Positions 30,258-41,596 of a stretch of DNA of 44,560 bases are shown here, piece by piece. The stretch covers positions 1-44,560 of the forward strand of contig JAAELY010000489.1 in the NCBI GenBank assembly GCA_024226335.1, written 5' to 3'. Position numbers and translations under genes: made by a program. The notes below the pieces were generated by a model. The model was not told the DNA's origin and ran no database searches. It worked only from the letters and a program-made list of their open reading frames with translations. Origin of the DNA: a bacterium (lineage in GTDB: Bacteria; Myxococcota_A; UBA9160; SZUA-336). How positions within the stretch are numbered: the first letter of the stretch is position 1; each line of letters begins with the position of its first letter.

Positions 30258-31021
30258 GCGGGTACGAGTTTGACCCGTCTCGCCCGGCCTTCGCCTTCAC
30301 TCTCCGAGCGAACCCCGGACTCGTCCTTCAGCGCGTTGTGGATTACCCAGCGCTCACGCGAGTTCATCTCGCGCATCACCAGGGATTCCCCGTCATCCCT
30401 TACCTTTGCAGCGGCGTCCCGGGCCTCTTTCTCGAGTCCGGCCTCGTCGATCTCCGGACGCGGCCCTCGAGTATCACGACCTCGGTTGTCGCCGCGCCGT
30501 CCATCGCCATCGCGATCCCCGCGTCCGCGACCACCGCGCTCCCGGCCACCGCGTTCCCGATCGCCGCGATCTCCCCGATCCCGGGCTGCGGGACGGCCGT
30601 TCTCCGCGAGCTCGACGCGCGCGGACGATCCTTCGCCTTTCAGCTTCTCGGCCACGCGCTCGACCAGGTGGGAAAGCGAAGGCAGGACTCGCGAGTCACG
30701 AGAGTCGAGTTGCATGATCCCGGTGCCGCGAAGCGTGAACACCTGCTCACCCTCTTTGCCCTGGCTCTCGCTGATTCGCACGCCGTCTGTGCCCATGTGG
30801 CTCAGGACCGTGTCGAGAAATTCTCCAACCGGGCTTAGTTCTTCCGGTTCGTCCGAGATGGACACGATGATCAGTGAGCGCCCCCCGAGCCCGGAGACTT
30901 CGCTGGAGTCGGGGACCACGTGAACACGGAGCTTGCCCTGTTCAACACCGTAATGTGTTACTGCTTTGGCGACCGCTTCGTCGCTTGTATCGGCAACGAA
31001 CTCTTTGACATCTTCGAACAC
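30254..31021 (-). CDS. khpB: Jag/KhpB RNA-binding protein with Arg-Gly-rich insert
   Basis: KhpB (Jag) is a membrane-associated RNA-binding protein with a Jag N-terminal domain, a KH domain and an R3H domain, usually next to yidC. The 255-residue product has the Jag N-terminal part (residues 1-45), a KH-like region (about 60-140, ending VLPSLSHLVERVAEKLKG) and an R3H part with EMNSRERWVIHNAL. Between KH and R3H lies an insert of about 45 residues rich in Arg, Gly and Asp (around 146-190), not seen in the best-known Jag proteins. A clear GKRG loop of KH domains is not visible (RGTGIMQL stands there), so KH binding may be altered. ATGA overlap with rsmG. Confidence 0.9.
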   Translation of the reverse strand: MFEDVKEFVADTSDEAVAKAVTHYGVEQGKLRVHVVPDSSEVSGLGGRSLIIVSISDEPEELSPVGEFLDTVLSHMGTDGVRISESQGKEGEQVFTLRGTGIMQLDSRDSRVLPSLSHLVERVAEKLKGEGSSARVELAENGRPAARDRGDRGDRERGGRERGGRGRGDRDGDGRRGDNRGRDTRGPRPEIDEAGLEKEARDAAAKVRDDGESLVMREMNSRERWVIHNALKDESGVRSESEGEGRARRVKLVPA

Positions 31022-31043
31022 GACTGCGTTCCTTCGCTTGGTT

Positions 31044-32738
31044 TCAGGCGGGGTCGGGGGCCGAGCGGTTCACGAACAACTGCTGGGCTATGCCCAGTAG
31101 ATTGCTAACAAACCAGTACAAGACCAGGCCCGACGGGAATTGATAGAAGAGGAAAATGAACATGACGCTCATCATCATCATCATCTGCTTCTGCTGCGGA
31201 TCCGCATTGGGAGTCGGCGAGAGTTTCTGCTGAAGTAGCATCGATCCGCCCATGAGCAGCGGCAGGATGCGCAACGGCACCGGTCCGATTGCGAATAGAT
31301 TCTCTGGCGCCGACAGATCGTTGATCCAGAACGCGAACGGCGCATGACGCAGATCGATCGACGACTGAAGAGCAAAATACAACGCGATCATGAACGGCAT
31401 CTGGATCAGCATCGGAATGCAGCCGCCGCCCATCGCCGTCAGCGGGTTCATCCCTTTCTGCTTGTAGAGTTTCATCAACTCTTCTTGCAGCTTGCCGCGG
31501 TCGTCTGCGTACTTCTCCTGGATGGCCTTCATTTCCGGAGCAATCAGGCTGAAACGCTTCATCGACTTCATCGAGCGCTGCGTCAAAGGAAAGGTCAGCA
31601 GACGCAGCAAGATCGTGAGCAGAATGATGGCGACGCCGTAATTCCCCCAGATATTGGTGTAGGTCCAGTTCAACAACCCAGCGAAGAGATCGACCAGCGG
31701 TCGCACCCACACCCAGCCAACGACCGTCGCCGGGTCGAGCTTTGGGCTGACCACGGCCACGTGCTTCGCGATCTTCGGCCCCATGTAGAGGCGATAGGAT
31801 CGCTCCACACCCGTACCGGGCGGTACGGGGATGGGTGCGTAGCGTATGACCGCCTGTCCCAGATCCCGGCCCAACGGCCCCAGATAGGCCGACGCATCGC
31901 GCGAGTTCTCGACGATACCGGCCAACAGGAAATACTGGCTGTCGATGCCCGTCCACTCGACCGGCGCCGGTATCTCGAAGCCCGGAGTCCCATTTCCCCC
32001 GAACAGGCCCGAGAAGAAACCCGGAGATTCGATCCCGCGGATGGCCGTGCGCTCAATGCCGTCTTCGGCCAGCGCCACGACGCTGTAGTTCATGTAGTGA
32101 TCCGGAGCGTCGCTCGCCCGCTCCATACCGTAGAAGGCCAGCTGGAATAGCGGCCGAACCTCGGCGGATCCGCGGTTCTTCAGCGCCAGCTCGAGCCGGG
32201 CCCCGTAGCCGGTTTCGTCCAAAGAGATGCGCCGAGTGACTTCGACACCGTCTCGCACCACGCGCAGTTCTATGTGACGCGGCCCCTGCGAAGTGATCTC
32301 GTGTTCCACGCTCTCGAGTCCCGCGAGCGGCTCGTCGCCGACTCCCAGAAAACTCACTAGAGTGGCGCGCCCGCTCCCGGTTACCAGTTGTACGGGCTGG
32401 GCGTCATCCCCCAGGCGATCGCGGAACTGAGACAACTCGATGCTTTCGATACGCCCACCCAAGCTACTGACGCTGATTTTGACTGCGTCATTTTCCAGTC
32501 CCACGAGCGAAACCGGCCGAATGCTCTGACGCGGTGTGTCAGGTTCTGCAATCGCTCCGGGTTGGGAAGGAACGGGGGGCAGCCCTGTATCGGGCGCGCG
32601 ACCGGGTTCCGGTGCTTGCGTCGTGGCGGCCGGCAAAGGCTGAGGGGGTGTCAGCGGAGGCGGAGGCGGTTGGTTGAACAGCGCCAATGCGATGAGCACG
32701 GCAGCCAGGGCGATAATGGCAATCTGGACGCGATCCAC
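31044..32738 (-). CDS. yidC: Membrane protein insertase YidC
   Basis: YidC inserts and folds inner-membrane proteins. The 564-residue product has the N-terminal span (IAIIALAAVLIALALF), a Pro-rich stretch, the large periplasmic P1 domain and the five-span core that begins near WTYTNIWGNYGVAIILLTILLRLLTFPLT. The groove Arg in LLRLLTFPL and the coiled-coil cytoplasmic loop with MKAIQEKYADDRGKLQEELMKLY are present. The GTG at 32738 is the start (TAGGA about 6 bases upstream, start at the first span). It starts 7 bases after yidD and is 22 bases from jag. Confidence 0.97.
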   Translation of the reverse strand: MDRVQIAIIALAAVLIALALFNQPPPPPLTPPQPLPAATTQAPEPGRAPDTGLPPVPSQPGAIAEPDTPRQSIRPVSLVGLENDAVKISVSSLGGRIESIELSQFRDRLGDDAQPVQLVTGSGRATLVSFLGVGDEPLAGLESVEHEITSQGPRHIELRVVRDGVEVTRRISLDETGYGARLELALKNRGSAEVRPLFQLAFYGMERASDAPDHYMNYSVVALAEDGIERTAIRGIESPGFFSGLFGGNGTPGFEIPAPVEWTGIDSQYFLLAGIVENSRDASAYLGPLGRDLGQAVIRYAPIPVPPGTGVERSYRLYMGPKIAKHVAVVSPKLDPATVVGWVWVRPLVDLFAGLLNWTYTNIWGNYGVAIILLTILLRLLTFPLTQRSMKSMKRFSLIAPEMKAIQEKYADDRGKLQEELMKLYKQKGMNPLTAMGGGCIPMLIQMPFMIALYFALQSSIDLRHAPFAFWINDLSAPENLFAIGPVPLRILPLLMGGSMLLQQKLSPTPNADPQQKQMMMMMSVMFIFLFYQFPSGLVLYWFVSNLLGIAQQLFVNRSAPDPA

Positions 32739-32745
32739 GATTTTC

Positions 32746-32940
32746 CTACGGCAGGTCCAGGCCGCCACCGGCGAATGGATGGCAACGACCCAGGCGACGC
32801 ATCGCCCGCCATCCGCCTCTGAGAACACCGTCTTGCCGGATCGTGGCGACGGCGTATTCAGAACAGCTCGGATAGTAGCGGCACGCGGGACCCATGAATG
32901 GGGAAATGGCGCGCTGGTACAAACGGACCAGTGCGATCAA
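32746..32940 (-). CDS. yidD: YidD membrane-insertion accessory protein
   Basis: YidD is a small, membrane-associated protein that assists YidC-mediated insertion. The 64-residue product has the family core [40 protein letters not shown], with the CRYYPSCS signature, and CHPFAGGG at its end. The start is unusual: a TTG at 32940 that overlaps the rnpA stop as TTGA. No ATG, GTG or TTG closer to the usual family N-terminus is present in frame; the 55 further residues that the open frame would allow come from antisense of rnpA. It is a few residues shorter than E. coli YidD. Confidence 0.9.
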   Translation of the reverse strand: MIALVRLYQRAISPFMGPACRYYPSCSEYAVATIRQDGVLRGGWRAMRRLGRCHPFAGGGLDLP

Positions 32941-33314
32941 GACAATTTGTCCGATGTGCGGTCTCGGGAGCCGTTCATCGGGGGCTTCCGAAGCACTCGA
33001 TCGAGGTCTGTCTGTACCTCGATCAGCTTCAGGGACGAGGGTATGGACCGTTTCGCAATCACGATGAGGTCTCGTGCTCCCAACTCGTAGCGGCGCTGTC
33101 GGAACCACTCCCGAACGACCCTCTTGATGCGATTGCGGCGAACCGCATTACCGACCTTGCGTGTGACGGTGATGCCCAGGCGGGTAGGCTCGGTGTCGTC
33201 ACGGTCGGAAATGAAGACGATGAAGAAACGGGTCACCACCCTGCGACCCTGACGCGTTCCCCTCAAAAAGTCGGAGCGCCGCAAGCGGCGCCGGAACTCG
33301 ACCAGCCCGGTCAT
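32937..33314 (-). CDS. rnpA: Ribonuclease P protein component
   Basis: RnpA is the protein subunit of RNase P and helps bind the 5' leader of pre-tRNA. The 125-residue product starts with [19 protein letters not shown] and holds the RNR-type motif [19 protein letters not shown]. It lies 13 bases after rpmH, the usual partner. No RNase P RNA gene is seen in the window. Confidence 0.96.
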   Translation of the reverse strand: MTGLVEFRRRLRRSDFLRGTRQGRRVVTRFFIVFISDRDDTEPTRLGITVTRKVGNAVRRNRIKRVVREWFRQRRYELGARDLIVIAKRSIPSSLKLIEVQTDLDRVLRKPPMNGSRDRTSDKLS

Positions 33315-33327
33315 ATCGACCGAATGG

Positions 33328-33480
33328 TTACTTCCTGTCGTTCGTGTTCGGCGTCAGCCGGTGGCGGCCCTTCGCGCGTCGACGGGCGAGGACCCGACGT
33401 CCACCCTTGGTAGACATACGGGCACGGAACCCGTGAGATCGGGCCCGACGAATTCGACTGGGCTGATATGTGCGCTTCAT
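33328..33480 (-). CDS. rpmH: 50S ribosomal protein L34
   Basis: L34 is a very short, basic ribosomal protein. The 50-residue translation begins [20 protein letters not shown] and continues with the [19 protein letters not shown] motif that identifies it, then a six-residue tail ending NDRK that is longer than in E. coli (46 residues). It is the first gene of the left-running transcript that starts opposite dnaA. GGAG lies about 9-13 bases before the ATG. Confidence 0.98.
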   Translation of the reverse strand: MKRTYQPSRIRRARSHGFRARMSTKGGRRVLARRRAKGRHRLTPNTNDRK

Positions 33481-33645
33481 GGAGGTGGCTCCGCTCGTAC
33501 GAACGCGATGAAACTAGATGGGAGCATAGGCCTCCGAGTGTGTCAATGAGCGCGGGAAAGAGCCCCGGGTGCGTTGAAGGCCGTTTTCCGGGGGTGAGCC
33601 ATCCGCGCGCTTTCACGGCTGTTTTTCGACGCGGAAGATCTCTCC

Positions 33646-33675
33646 TTGCAATGCTGCGCGGCGCTCTGATATGAG
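33646..33675 (+). promoter_or_regulatory. Weak candidate promoter for dnaA
   Basis: TTGCAA (33646-33651) and TATGAG (33670-33675), each matching 4 of 6, are separated by 18 bases and lie 40-70 bases upstream of dnaA. This is the best plus-strand match in the 240-base rpmH-dnaA gap, but it is not strong. Confidence 0.35.
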
Positions 33676-33720
33676 CTGTGCTTATCCCACCCACTTCGAG
33701 CCGAAAGGTTGACGCCTGTG

Positions 33721-35037
33721 ATGTTCGGCGGTTCGCTCGTCCTTTCTTCCGACGACGAAGCCAGCGTGCTCTGGTCCTCGGTACAACACTCTCTCATTTC
33801 GAGACTTCCGGCCGAAGTGTGCGCGGCGCTCGCTCAGCACTCTCGATGCCTGGGCCGAACTGCGTCTACTCTTCGGATCGCGGCGACGGCAGAAGAATTA
33901 TTGGGCTGGGCTCGAAACGGTCACCTGGCCGCCCTGGAATCCGCGGCTTCGCAGCTTTCCGAAGGTGCCTGTGAGCTCGCGATGCTGCCCGTCGACGACG
34001 CGCGCGACCTCTCCGTTGATCCCAGTCACGACTTCGCCAATTTCATCGTCGGACCATCGAACCAGGAATCGCTCCGACGAGCTGAGGATTTCGCACCCGG
34101 GGCTGGAAAGAAGCCCGGGTTGCTCTTCATCCAGGGTCCTTCGGGTTCGGGAAAATCACACCTGCTTCACGCGCTTGGCCATCGTTTCCGCGAAACCCAC
34201 GGAAACGCGGCGGTTCTACTCGGCAACGCCGAAGAGCTCTCGCTGGAGCTGATCAACGCGATCTGGAACAACGAACTGGCGGGTTTCCGTGCTGTCCTGC
34301 ACGGCGCGCGGGCGCTTTTAATCGACGACGCGCAAGCGCTGGCAGGCAAAGAGGCGACCCAGGAAGAGATCGTGCACGCAATCGACGCGCTCGCCGAAGC
34401 CGGGGTGCCGGTCGTGGTCGCCAGCACGCGCGCTCCCTCGCGGATCGCAGGATTGATCGAACCACTGCTCCAACGCCTGGAAGCCGGCCAGCACCTGCAG
34501 TTGAATGCCCCCGAATGGGAGACAAGGGTCGCGATCGTTCTGGATCGCATCCAACGCTGGCAGGTGGATGCATCCGCGCCCGTGGCTTCTTTTCTGGCGG
34601 GTAAGCTGCGCAGCAATCTGTCGCGCCTCGATACACTGCTCACCTCACTGATGACGCACTCCTCGTGCGCTCAGAGCCTGGCGGATCTCAACGCCGTCAA
34701 ACACGCGCTCAACGAGGCCGGTAATCGAGCGATTCGCGTATCGCCTGAAGATGTTTTTTCCGTAGTCTGCCGTCATTTCAGCGTCAAGATGCGCGACCTG
34801 CGCTCTCCGAGCCGAAGCCCGCGGGTAACCACACCGCGCCAGATCGCCATGTATCTGATCCGGCGCTATTGCGGTCATTCCTACCCGGAAATCGGACGCC
34901 GCTTTGCTCGGCACCACACCACGGCCTTGCACTCAGATCGATTGGTCCGACGTCATCTCGACCAGAACGGAAGTCTGCGCGCAGCGGTCGTGCTGCTGGA
35001 AAAAGAACTACTTCGCCTGTCAGAGGATGGTGGATAA
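33721..35037 (+). CDS. dnaA: Chromosomal replication initiator DnaA, divergent
   Basis: DnaA opens oriC. The 438-residue product has domain I-like (about 1-80), AAA+ and DNA-binding parts in order, and sits beside rpmH and dnaN as usual. Walker A is GPSGSGKSHLLHA rather than the usual GGVGLGKTHLLHA; Walker B is LLIDDAQALAGKE. The Arg finger position is kept (QRLEAG). Sensor 2, normally NVRELEGAL, is NLSRLDTLL, so the conserved Arg is Ser. Domain IV keeps PRQIAMYLIRRYCGHSYPEIGRRF, but the signature GGRDHTTVLHA is A-RHHTTALHS, one residue shorter with Asp replaced by His. The gene could be a fast-evolving true initiator. Start uncertain by 1-4 codons (GTG 33718 or TTG 33709). Confidence 0.88.
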   Translation: MFGGSLVLSSDDEASVLWSSVQHSLISRLPAEVCAALAQHSRCLGRTASTLRIAATAEELLGWARNGHLAALESAASQLSEGACELAMLPVDDARDLSVDPSHDFANFIVGPSNQESLRRAEDFAPGAGKKPGLLFIQGPSGSGKSHLLHALGHRFRETHGNAAVLLGNAEELSLELINAIWNNELAGFRAVLHGARALLIDDAQALAGKEATQEEIVHAIDALAEAGVPVVVASTRAPSRIAGLIEPLLQRLEAGQHLQLNAPEWETRVAIVLDRIQRWQVDASAPVASFLAGKLRSNLSRLDTLLTSLMTHSSCAQSLADLNAVKHALNEAGNRAIRVSPEDVFSVVCRHFSVKMRDLRSPSRSPRVTTPRQIAMYLIRRYCGHSYPEIGRRFARHHTTALHSDRLVRRHLDQNGSLRAAVVLLEKELLRLSEDGG

Positions 35038-35219
35038 CCGTTGGAGAAAACCGGTTCGAGAGAGTCCCTGTCGAGACTCCTCACCGACGACCCACTGGTT
35101 CTCCACACTCCGATGTGAAAAACAAGTCGCTCATTCACGGGGGGTTGAGCGACTTTTCCACGTTTCCACCGGCCCGACTACTCCCCCTATTCTTCTTGGG
35201 TTAAGATCAATTAGAAGGA
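35029..35219. other. Candidate replication origin (oriC) between dnaA and dnaN
   Basis: Several sequences resemble the DnaA box TTATNCACA. TGTGAAAAA (35114-35122) is, on the minus strand, TTTTTCACA, a full match to TTWTNCACA. TTCTCCACA (35099-35107), TTTTCCACG (35154-35162) and GGTGGATAA (35029-35037, inside the dnaA end) each match 8 of 9. Near 35186-35219 the sequence turns AT-rich before the dnaN ribosome site, which suits an unwinding element. Between dnaA and dnaN is a known oriC location, but the rpmH-dnaA gap is the other classic site and shows no good boxes. Confidence 0.6.
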
Positions 35220-35226
35220 GAGCGGT

Positions 35227-36330
35227 ATGAAGTTCCAAATCGAGCGCGAAGAACTCCTGCGCGGACTCGGAAGAGTCCAGGCCATTATCGAGCGACGCGG
35301 AACACTGCCGATTCTCGCCAACGTTCTGATCGATACCGGTGACGCCAAGATCACTCTGGCTGCGACCGATCTCGAAGTCGGCGTCGTGGCAACTCTTCCC
35401 GCCAGCGTCGAGGCACCGGGATCCGCCACCATCGGGGCGAAGAAGCTGTTCGAAGTCGTGCGCGAGTTCGACGGTGAGCAGGTATCCCTCGAGCTCGACG
35501 GCAACGCCCGCGTTTCGATTGATTGTGGCGGTGCGCATTTCTCCATGATGTCGATCTCGCCCGAGGAGTATCCAACCCTGCCCGACGGTGAGGGGGTGGC
35601 CTATGTCTCGCTCGAAGCCGGACTCCTGGCCTCGATGATCGATCGCACGATCTACTCCACCTCGACCGACGAGACCCGTTACAACCTGAACGGCGTCTTC
35701 ATGGAAGGCAAAGAAAAGCGGGTCCGCTTCGTGGCGACCGATGGCCACCGCATGGCCATGATCGATCGCACCCTGCAGGAGCCGGTGGGCTTTCTGGACG
35801 CGGGCATCATCGTTCCGCGCAAGGGAGTGTCTGAAATTCGCAAACTGTGCGACGAGACAGACGGTGGAGTGGAGATCGGCCTCGGAGACGGGTTCCTGAT
35901 CGTTCGGCGCCCCGATCTCCTTCTGACGAGCCGCCTGATCGATGGTGAGTTTCCGAACTACCGGCAGATCCTGCCCAAGGATCACAAGATCCGGCTGGTG
36001 ATCGAGCGCGAACGACTGGTGCATTCCGTGCGTCGCATGTCGCTGATGGCCCACGAGCGCTCCCACGGTTTCCGTTTCGCCCTGGCGGACGGGCAGATCG
36101 AGCTTTCTGCCAGCAATCCAGACCTCGGAGAGGCCCGGGAGGCGATTCCGGTCGATTACACCGGGGAGGCGCTCGAGACCGGCTTCAATGCCCGGTACGT
36201 GCTCGACACCCTGAGTGCGATGACCTGCAAGGAAGTGGTGCTCGAACTCAGCGAGGAACTGACACCGGCCGCTTTCCGGCCGGCCGACGACCCCGACGAG
36301 ATCGCGGTCATCATGCCCATGCGGTTGTAG
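35227..36330 (+). CDS. dnaN: DNA polymerase III beta sliding clamp
   Basis: DnaN is the ring-shaped clamp that tethers polymerase III. The 367-residue product has the family start MKFQIEREELLRGL, the TLPILANVLID and NLNGVFMEGKEKRVRFVATDGHRMAMID blocks, and the C-terminal VIMPMRL end that closes the ring and forms part of the partner-binding pocket. AGAAGGAGAG precedes the ATG. The next gene, gyrB, is 313 bases away, where recF would usually be. Confidence 0.98.
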   Translation: MKFQIEREELLRGLGRVQAIIERRGTLPILANVLIDTGDAKITLAATDLEVGVVATLPASVEAPGSATIGAKKLFEVVREFDGEQVSLELDGNARVSIDCGGAHFSMMSISPEEYPTLPDGEGVAYVSLEAGLLASMIDRTIYSTSTDETRYNLNGVFMEGKEKRVRFVATDGHRMAMIDRTLQEPVGFLDAGIIVPRKGVSEIRKLCDETDGGVEIGLGDGFLIVRRPDLLLTSRLIDGEFPNYRQILPKDHKIRLVIERERLVHSVRRMSLMAHERSHGFRFALADGQIELSASNPDLGEAREAIPVDYTGEALETGFNARYVLDTLSAMTCKEVVLELSEELTPAAFRPADDPDEIAVIMPMRL

Positions 36331-39085
<2,755 letters not shown>

Positions 39086-39094
39086 GCCTGAACC

Positions 39095-41596
39095 ATGGCC
39101 GACACTTCAGATACACCGCCGCCGCCAGAAGAACCGACCGGGTCAATCCTGCCGGTCAACATCGAAGACGAGATGCGCCGTGCGTTTCTCGACTACTCGA
39201 TGTCGGTCATCATCCAGCGCGCGCTACCCGATGTGCGCGACGGCCTCAAACCGTCGCAGCGCCGCATCCTGGTCACGTTCAACGATCTGAATCTGAGCTT
39301 CGATCGGCCCTACCGGAAATGCGCCAAGATCTCGGGTGACGTTTCGGGTAACTACCACCCGCACGGCGAGGCGGTCATCTACCCGTCGATCGTGCGTCTG
39401 GCCCAGCCGTTTTCGCTGCGCTACCCGCTCGTCGACGGGCAGGGCAACTTCGGTTCCATCGACGGCGATCCGCCCGCGGCCATGCGCTACACCGAAGCGC
39501 GCCTCTCGCGGATTGCCTCGGAGATGCTCTCGGACATCGACCGCGATACGGTCGACTTCGTCCCTAACTACGACAATACGCGTACCGAACCCCTGGTTCT
39601 GCCGGCGCGAATTCCAAATCTCCTGATCAACGGCTCCGCGGGCATCGCGGTCGGTATGGCGACGAATATTCCGCCGCATAATATCGGCGAAGTGATCGAC
39701 GCCCTCTCCATGGTGGCGAAGGATCCGGAAACTCCGCTCGAAGACCTGATGGAGAAGATCCCCGGGCCCGACTTCCCGACCGGCGCAATGATCTGCGGTG
39801 TTGCCGGGATCCGGCAGGCCTATCGTACGGGTCGGGGTTTGCTGGCCGTGCGCGCGCGCGCGGATGTCGAGGAGTTCAAGGGAAATCGCCAGCGCATCGT
39901 CGTGACCGAAATTCCGTACATGGTCAACAAGGCCTCGATGATCGAGAAGATGGCCGACCTGGTACGCGACGGGAAGATCGAGGGCATCAGCGATCTGCGC
40001 GACGAATCGGATCGCCGCGGCATGCGCGTGGTCATCGAGCTGAAAAAGGATGCCGACGATCAGATCGTCCTGAACCAGCTGTACAAGATGACGCCGCTGC
40101 AGAGCACGTTCGGCGTGAACATGGTGGCGCTGGTCAACAATCGACCGCGTACGCTGGGTCTGGTCGAGCTCCTCAAGCACTTCCTGGAATTCCGTCGCGA
40201 AGTCGTGCGCCGCCGCGCGGCCTTCGATCTACGCCAGGCCGAAGCCCGAGCCCACATCCTGGAGGGGTTCGCGCGCGCGCTCGACAATCTCGACGCCATC
40301 ATCGCGTTGATCCGCGCAAGCGCCAGCCCCGCTGCCGCGCGTAGCGGCCTGATCGATCAGTTCGAACTCTCCGAGCGACAAGCCCAGGCAATTCTGGAGT
40401 TGCGGCTCCAGCGACTGACGGCGATGGAGCGCCAGAAGATCCTCGACGAACTCGCCGAAATTCGCGCAAAGATCGCGGAATTGAAGGCTCTGCTCGCGAG
40501 CGACGAGCGCGTGACCGAAGTCATCCTGGAAGAGCTCGCGGAGATGCGCGAAAAGTACTCCGACCCGCGTCGATCCGAGATCACGGCGGCCGTCGAGGAC
40601 CTGACCACTGAAGACCTGATCACCGAAGAAGACATGGTGGTCACGATCACGCACAAGGGCTACGCCAAACGCCACGTTCCGGGCCTGTACCGCGCACAGC
40701 GACGGGGCGGCAAGGGCAAGATCGCCGCTACGACCCGGGACGAGGACTTCATCACGAATGTCTTCGTGGCCTCGACGCACGCCTACCTACTGTGTTTCAC
40801 AGATCGCGGCCGTGTGCATTGGCTCAAGGTGTTCCGAATACCCGAGCTGTCCAGAGGTGCGCGCGGCAAGGCCATCGTCAATCTGCTGCAACTGAGCACG
40901 GAAGAACGAGTCCAGGCGATTCTTCCCGTGCGCGATTTCAACGAGGCCGGTTTCGTGGTTCTGGCAACGCGCAATGGTTCGATCAAGAAGACGGCGCTCG
41001 AGTCCTATGCGAATCCGCGCCGCGGCGGCATCATCGCCATCAACATCAACGATGGCGACGAGCTGATCGGAGCCGAGCGCACGACCGGCGATTCCGAGAT
41101 CCTGATCGCCACCGAAGACGGCAAGGCGATTCGCTTCAACGAAGAGCAGGTGCGGCCCATGGGTCGCGCGGCCGCTGGGGTGAAATCGATCTCCACGCGC
41201 GAGGGCGACGCCGTCGTCGGCATGGAAGTCCTGGAACCGGGCAAGACGATTCTGACGGTGACCGAGCGGGGATACGGCAAGCGCACTCCGCTCGACGAGT
41301 ACCGGGAACAGAACCGAGGCGGCCAGGGCATCATCACCATCAAGACATCGGATCGAAACGGCAAGGTCGTGGGAATCCTGCAGGTCGGTAGCAGCGACGA
41401 GATCATGGTCATCACCAGCGGTGGCAAGGTCATTCGAATGCTGGTCGACGGTATCTCGACGATGGGTCGCAACACGCAGGGCGTGAGAGTCATGGATACT
41501 TCCGGCGAGGAACGCGTGATGTCGATCGCGCGCATCGCCGATCGCGAAGAAGATCCACTCGGTATCGAAGGATCTTCCGAAACCGCCAGCGCATGA
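39095..41596 (+). CDS. gyrA: DNA gyrase subunit A
   Basis: GyrA cuts and rejoins the gate DNA. In this 833-residue protein the catalytic Tyr is Y132 (MRYTE), corresponding to E. coli Y122. The GyrA box (QRRGGKG, about residue 536) and a following beta-pinwheel show it is GyrA rather than ParC. The quinolone region reads HPHGEAVIYPSIVR: the E. coli Ser83 and Asp87 positions are Ala93 and Pro97, and Asp82 is Glu. KPSQRRILVTFNDLNL replaces the more common KPVHRRILYAM; I recall similar text from planctomycetes and relatives. Tail after the pinwheel is short. hemL overlaps its stop (ATGA). Confidence 0.98.
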   Translation: MADTSDTPPPPEEPTGSILPVNIEDEMRRAFLDYSMSVIIQRALPDVRDGLKPSQRRILVTFNDLNLSFDRPYRKCAKISGDVSGNYHPHGEAVIYPSIVRLAQPFSLRYPLVDGQGNFGSIDGDPPAAMRYTEARLSRIASEMLSDIDRDTVDFVPNYDNTRTEPLVLPARIPNLLINGSAGIAVGMATNIPPHNIGEVIDALSMVAKDPETPLEDLMEKIPGPDFPTGAMICGVAGIRQAYRTGRGLLAVRARADVEEFKGNRQRIVVTEIPYMVNKASMIEKMADLVRDGKIEGISDLRDESDRRGMRVVIELKKDADDQIVLNQLYKMTPLQSTFGVNMVALVNNRPRTLGLVELLKHFLEFRREVVRRRAAFDLRQAEARAHILEGFARALDNLDAIIALIRASASPAAARSGLIDQFELSERQAQAILELRLQRLTAMERQKILDELAEIRAKIAELKALLASDERVTEVILEELAEMREKYSDPRRSEITAAVEDLTTEDLITEEDMVVTITHKGYAKRHVPGLYRAQRRGGKGKIAATTRDEDFITNVFVASTHAYLLCFTDRGRVHWLKVFRIPELSRGARGKAIVNLLQLSTEERVQAILPVRDFNEAGFVVLATRNGSIKKTALESYANPRRGGIIAININDGDELIGAERTTGDSEILIATEDGKAIRFNEEQVRPMGRAAAGVKSISTREGDAVVGMEVLEPGKTILTVTERGYGKRTPLDEYREQNRGGQGIITIKTSDRNGKVVGILQVGSSDEIMVITSGGKVIRMLVDGISTMGRNTQGVRVMDTSGEERVMSIARIADREEDPLGIEGSSETASA

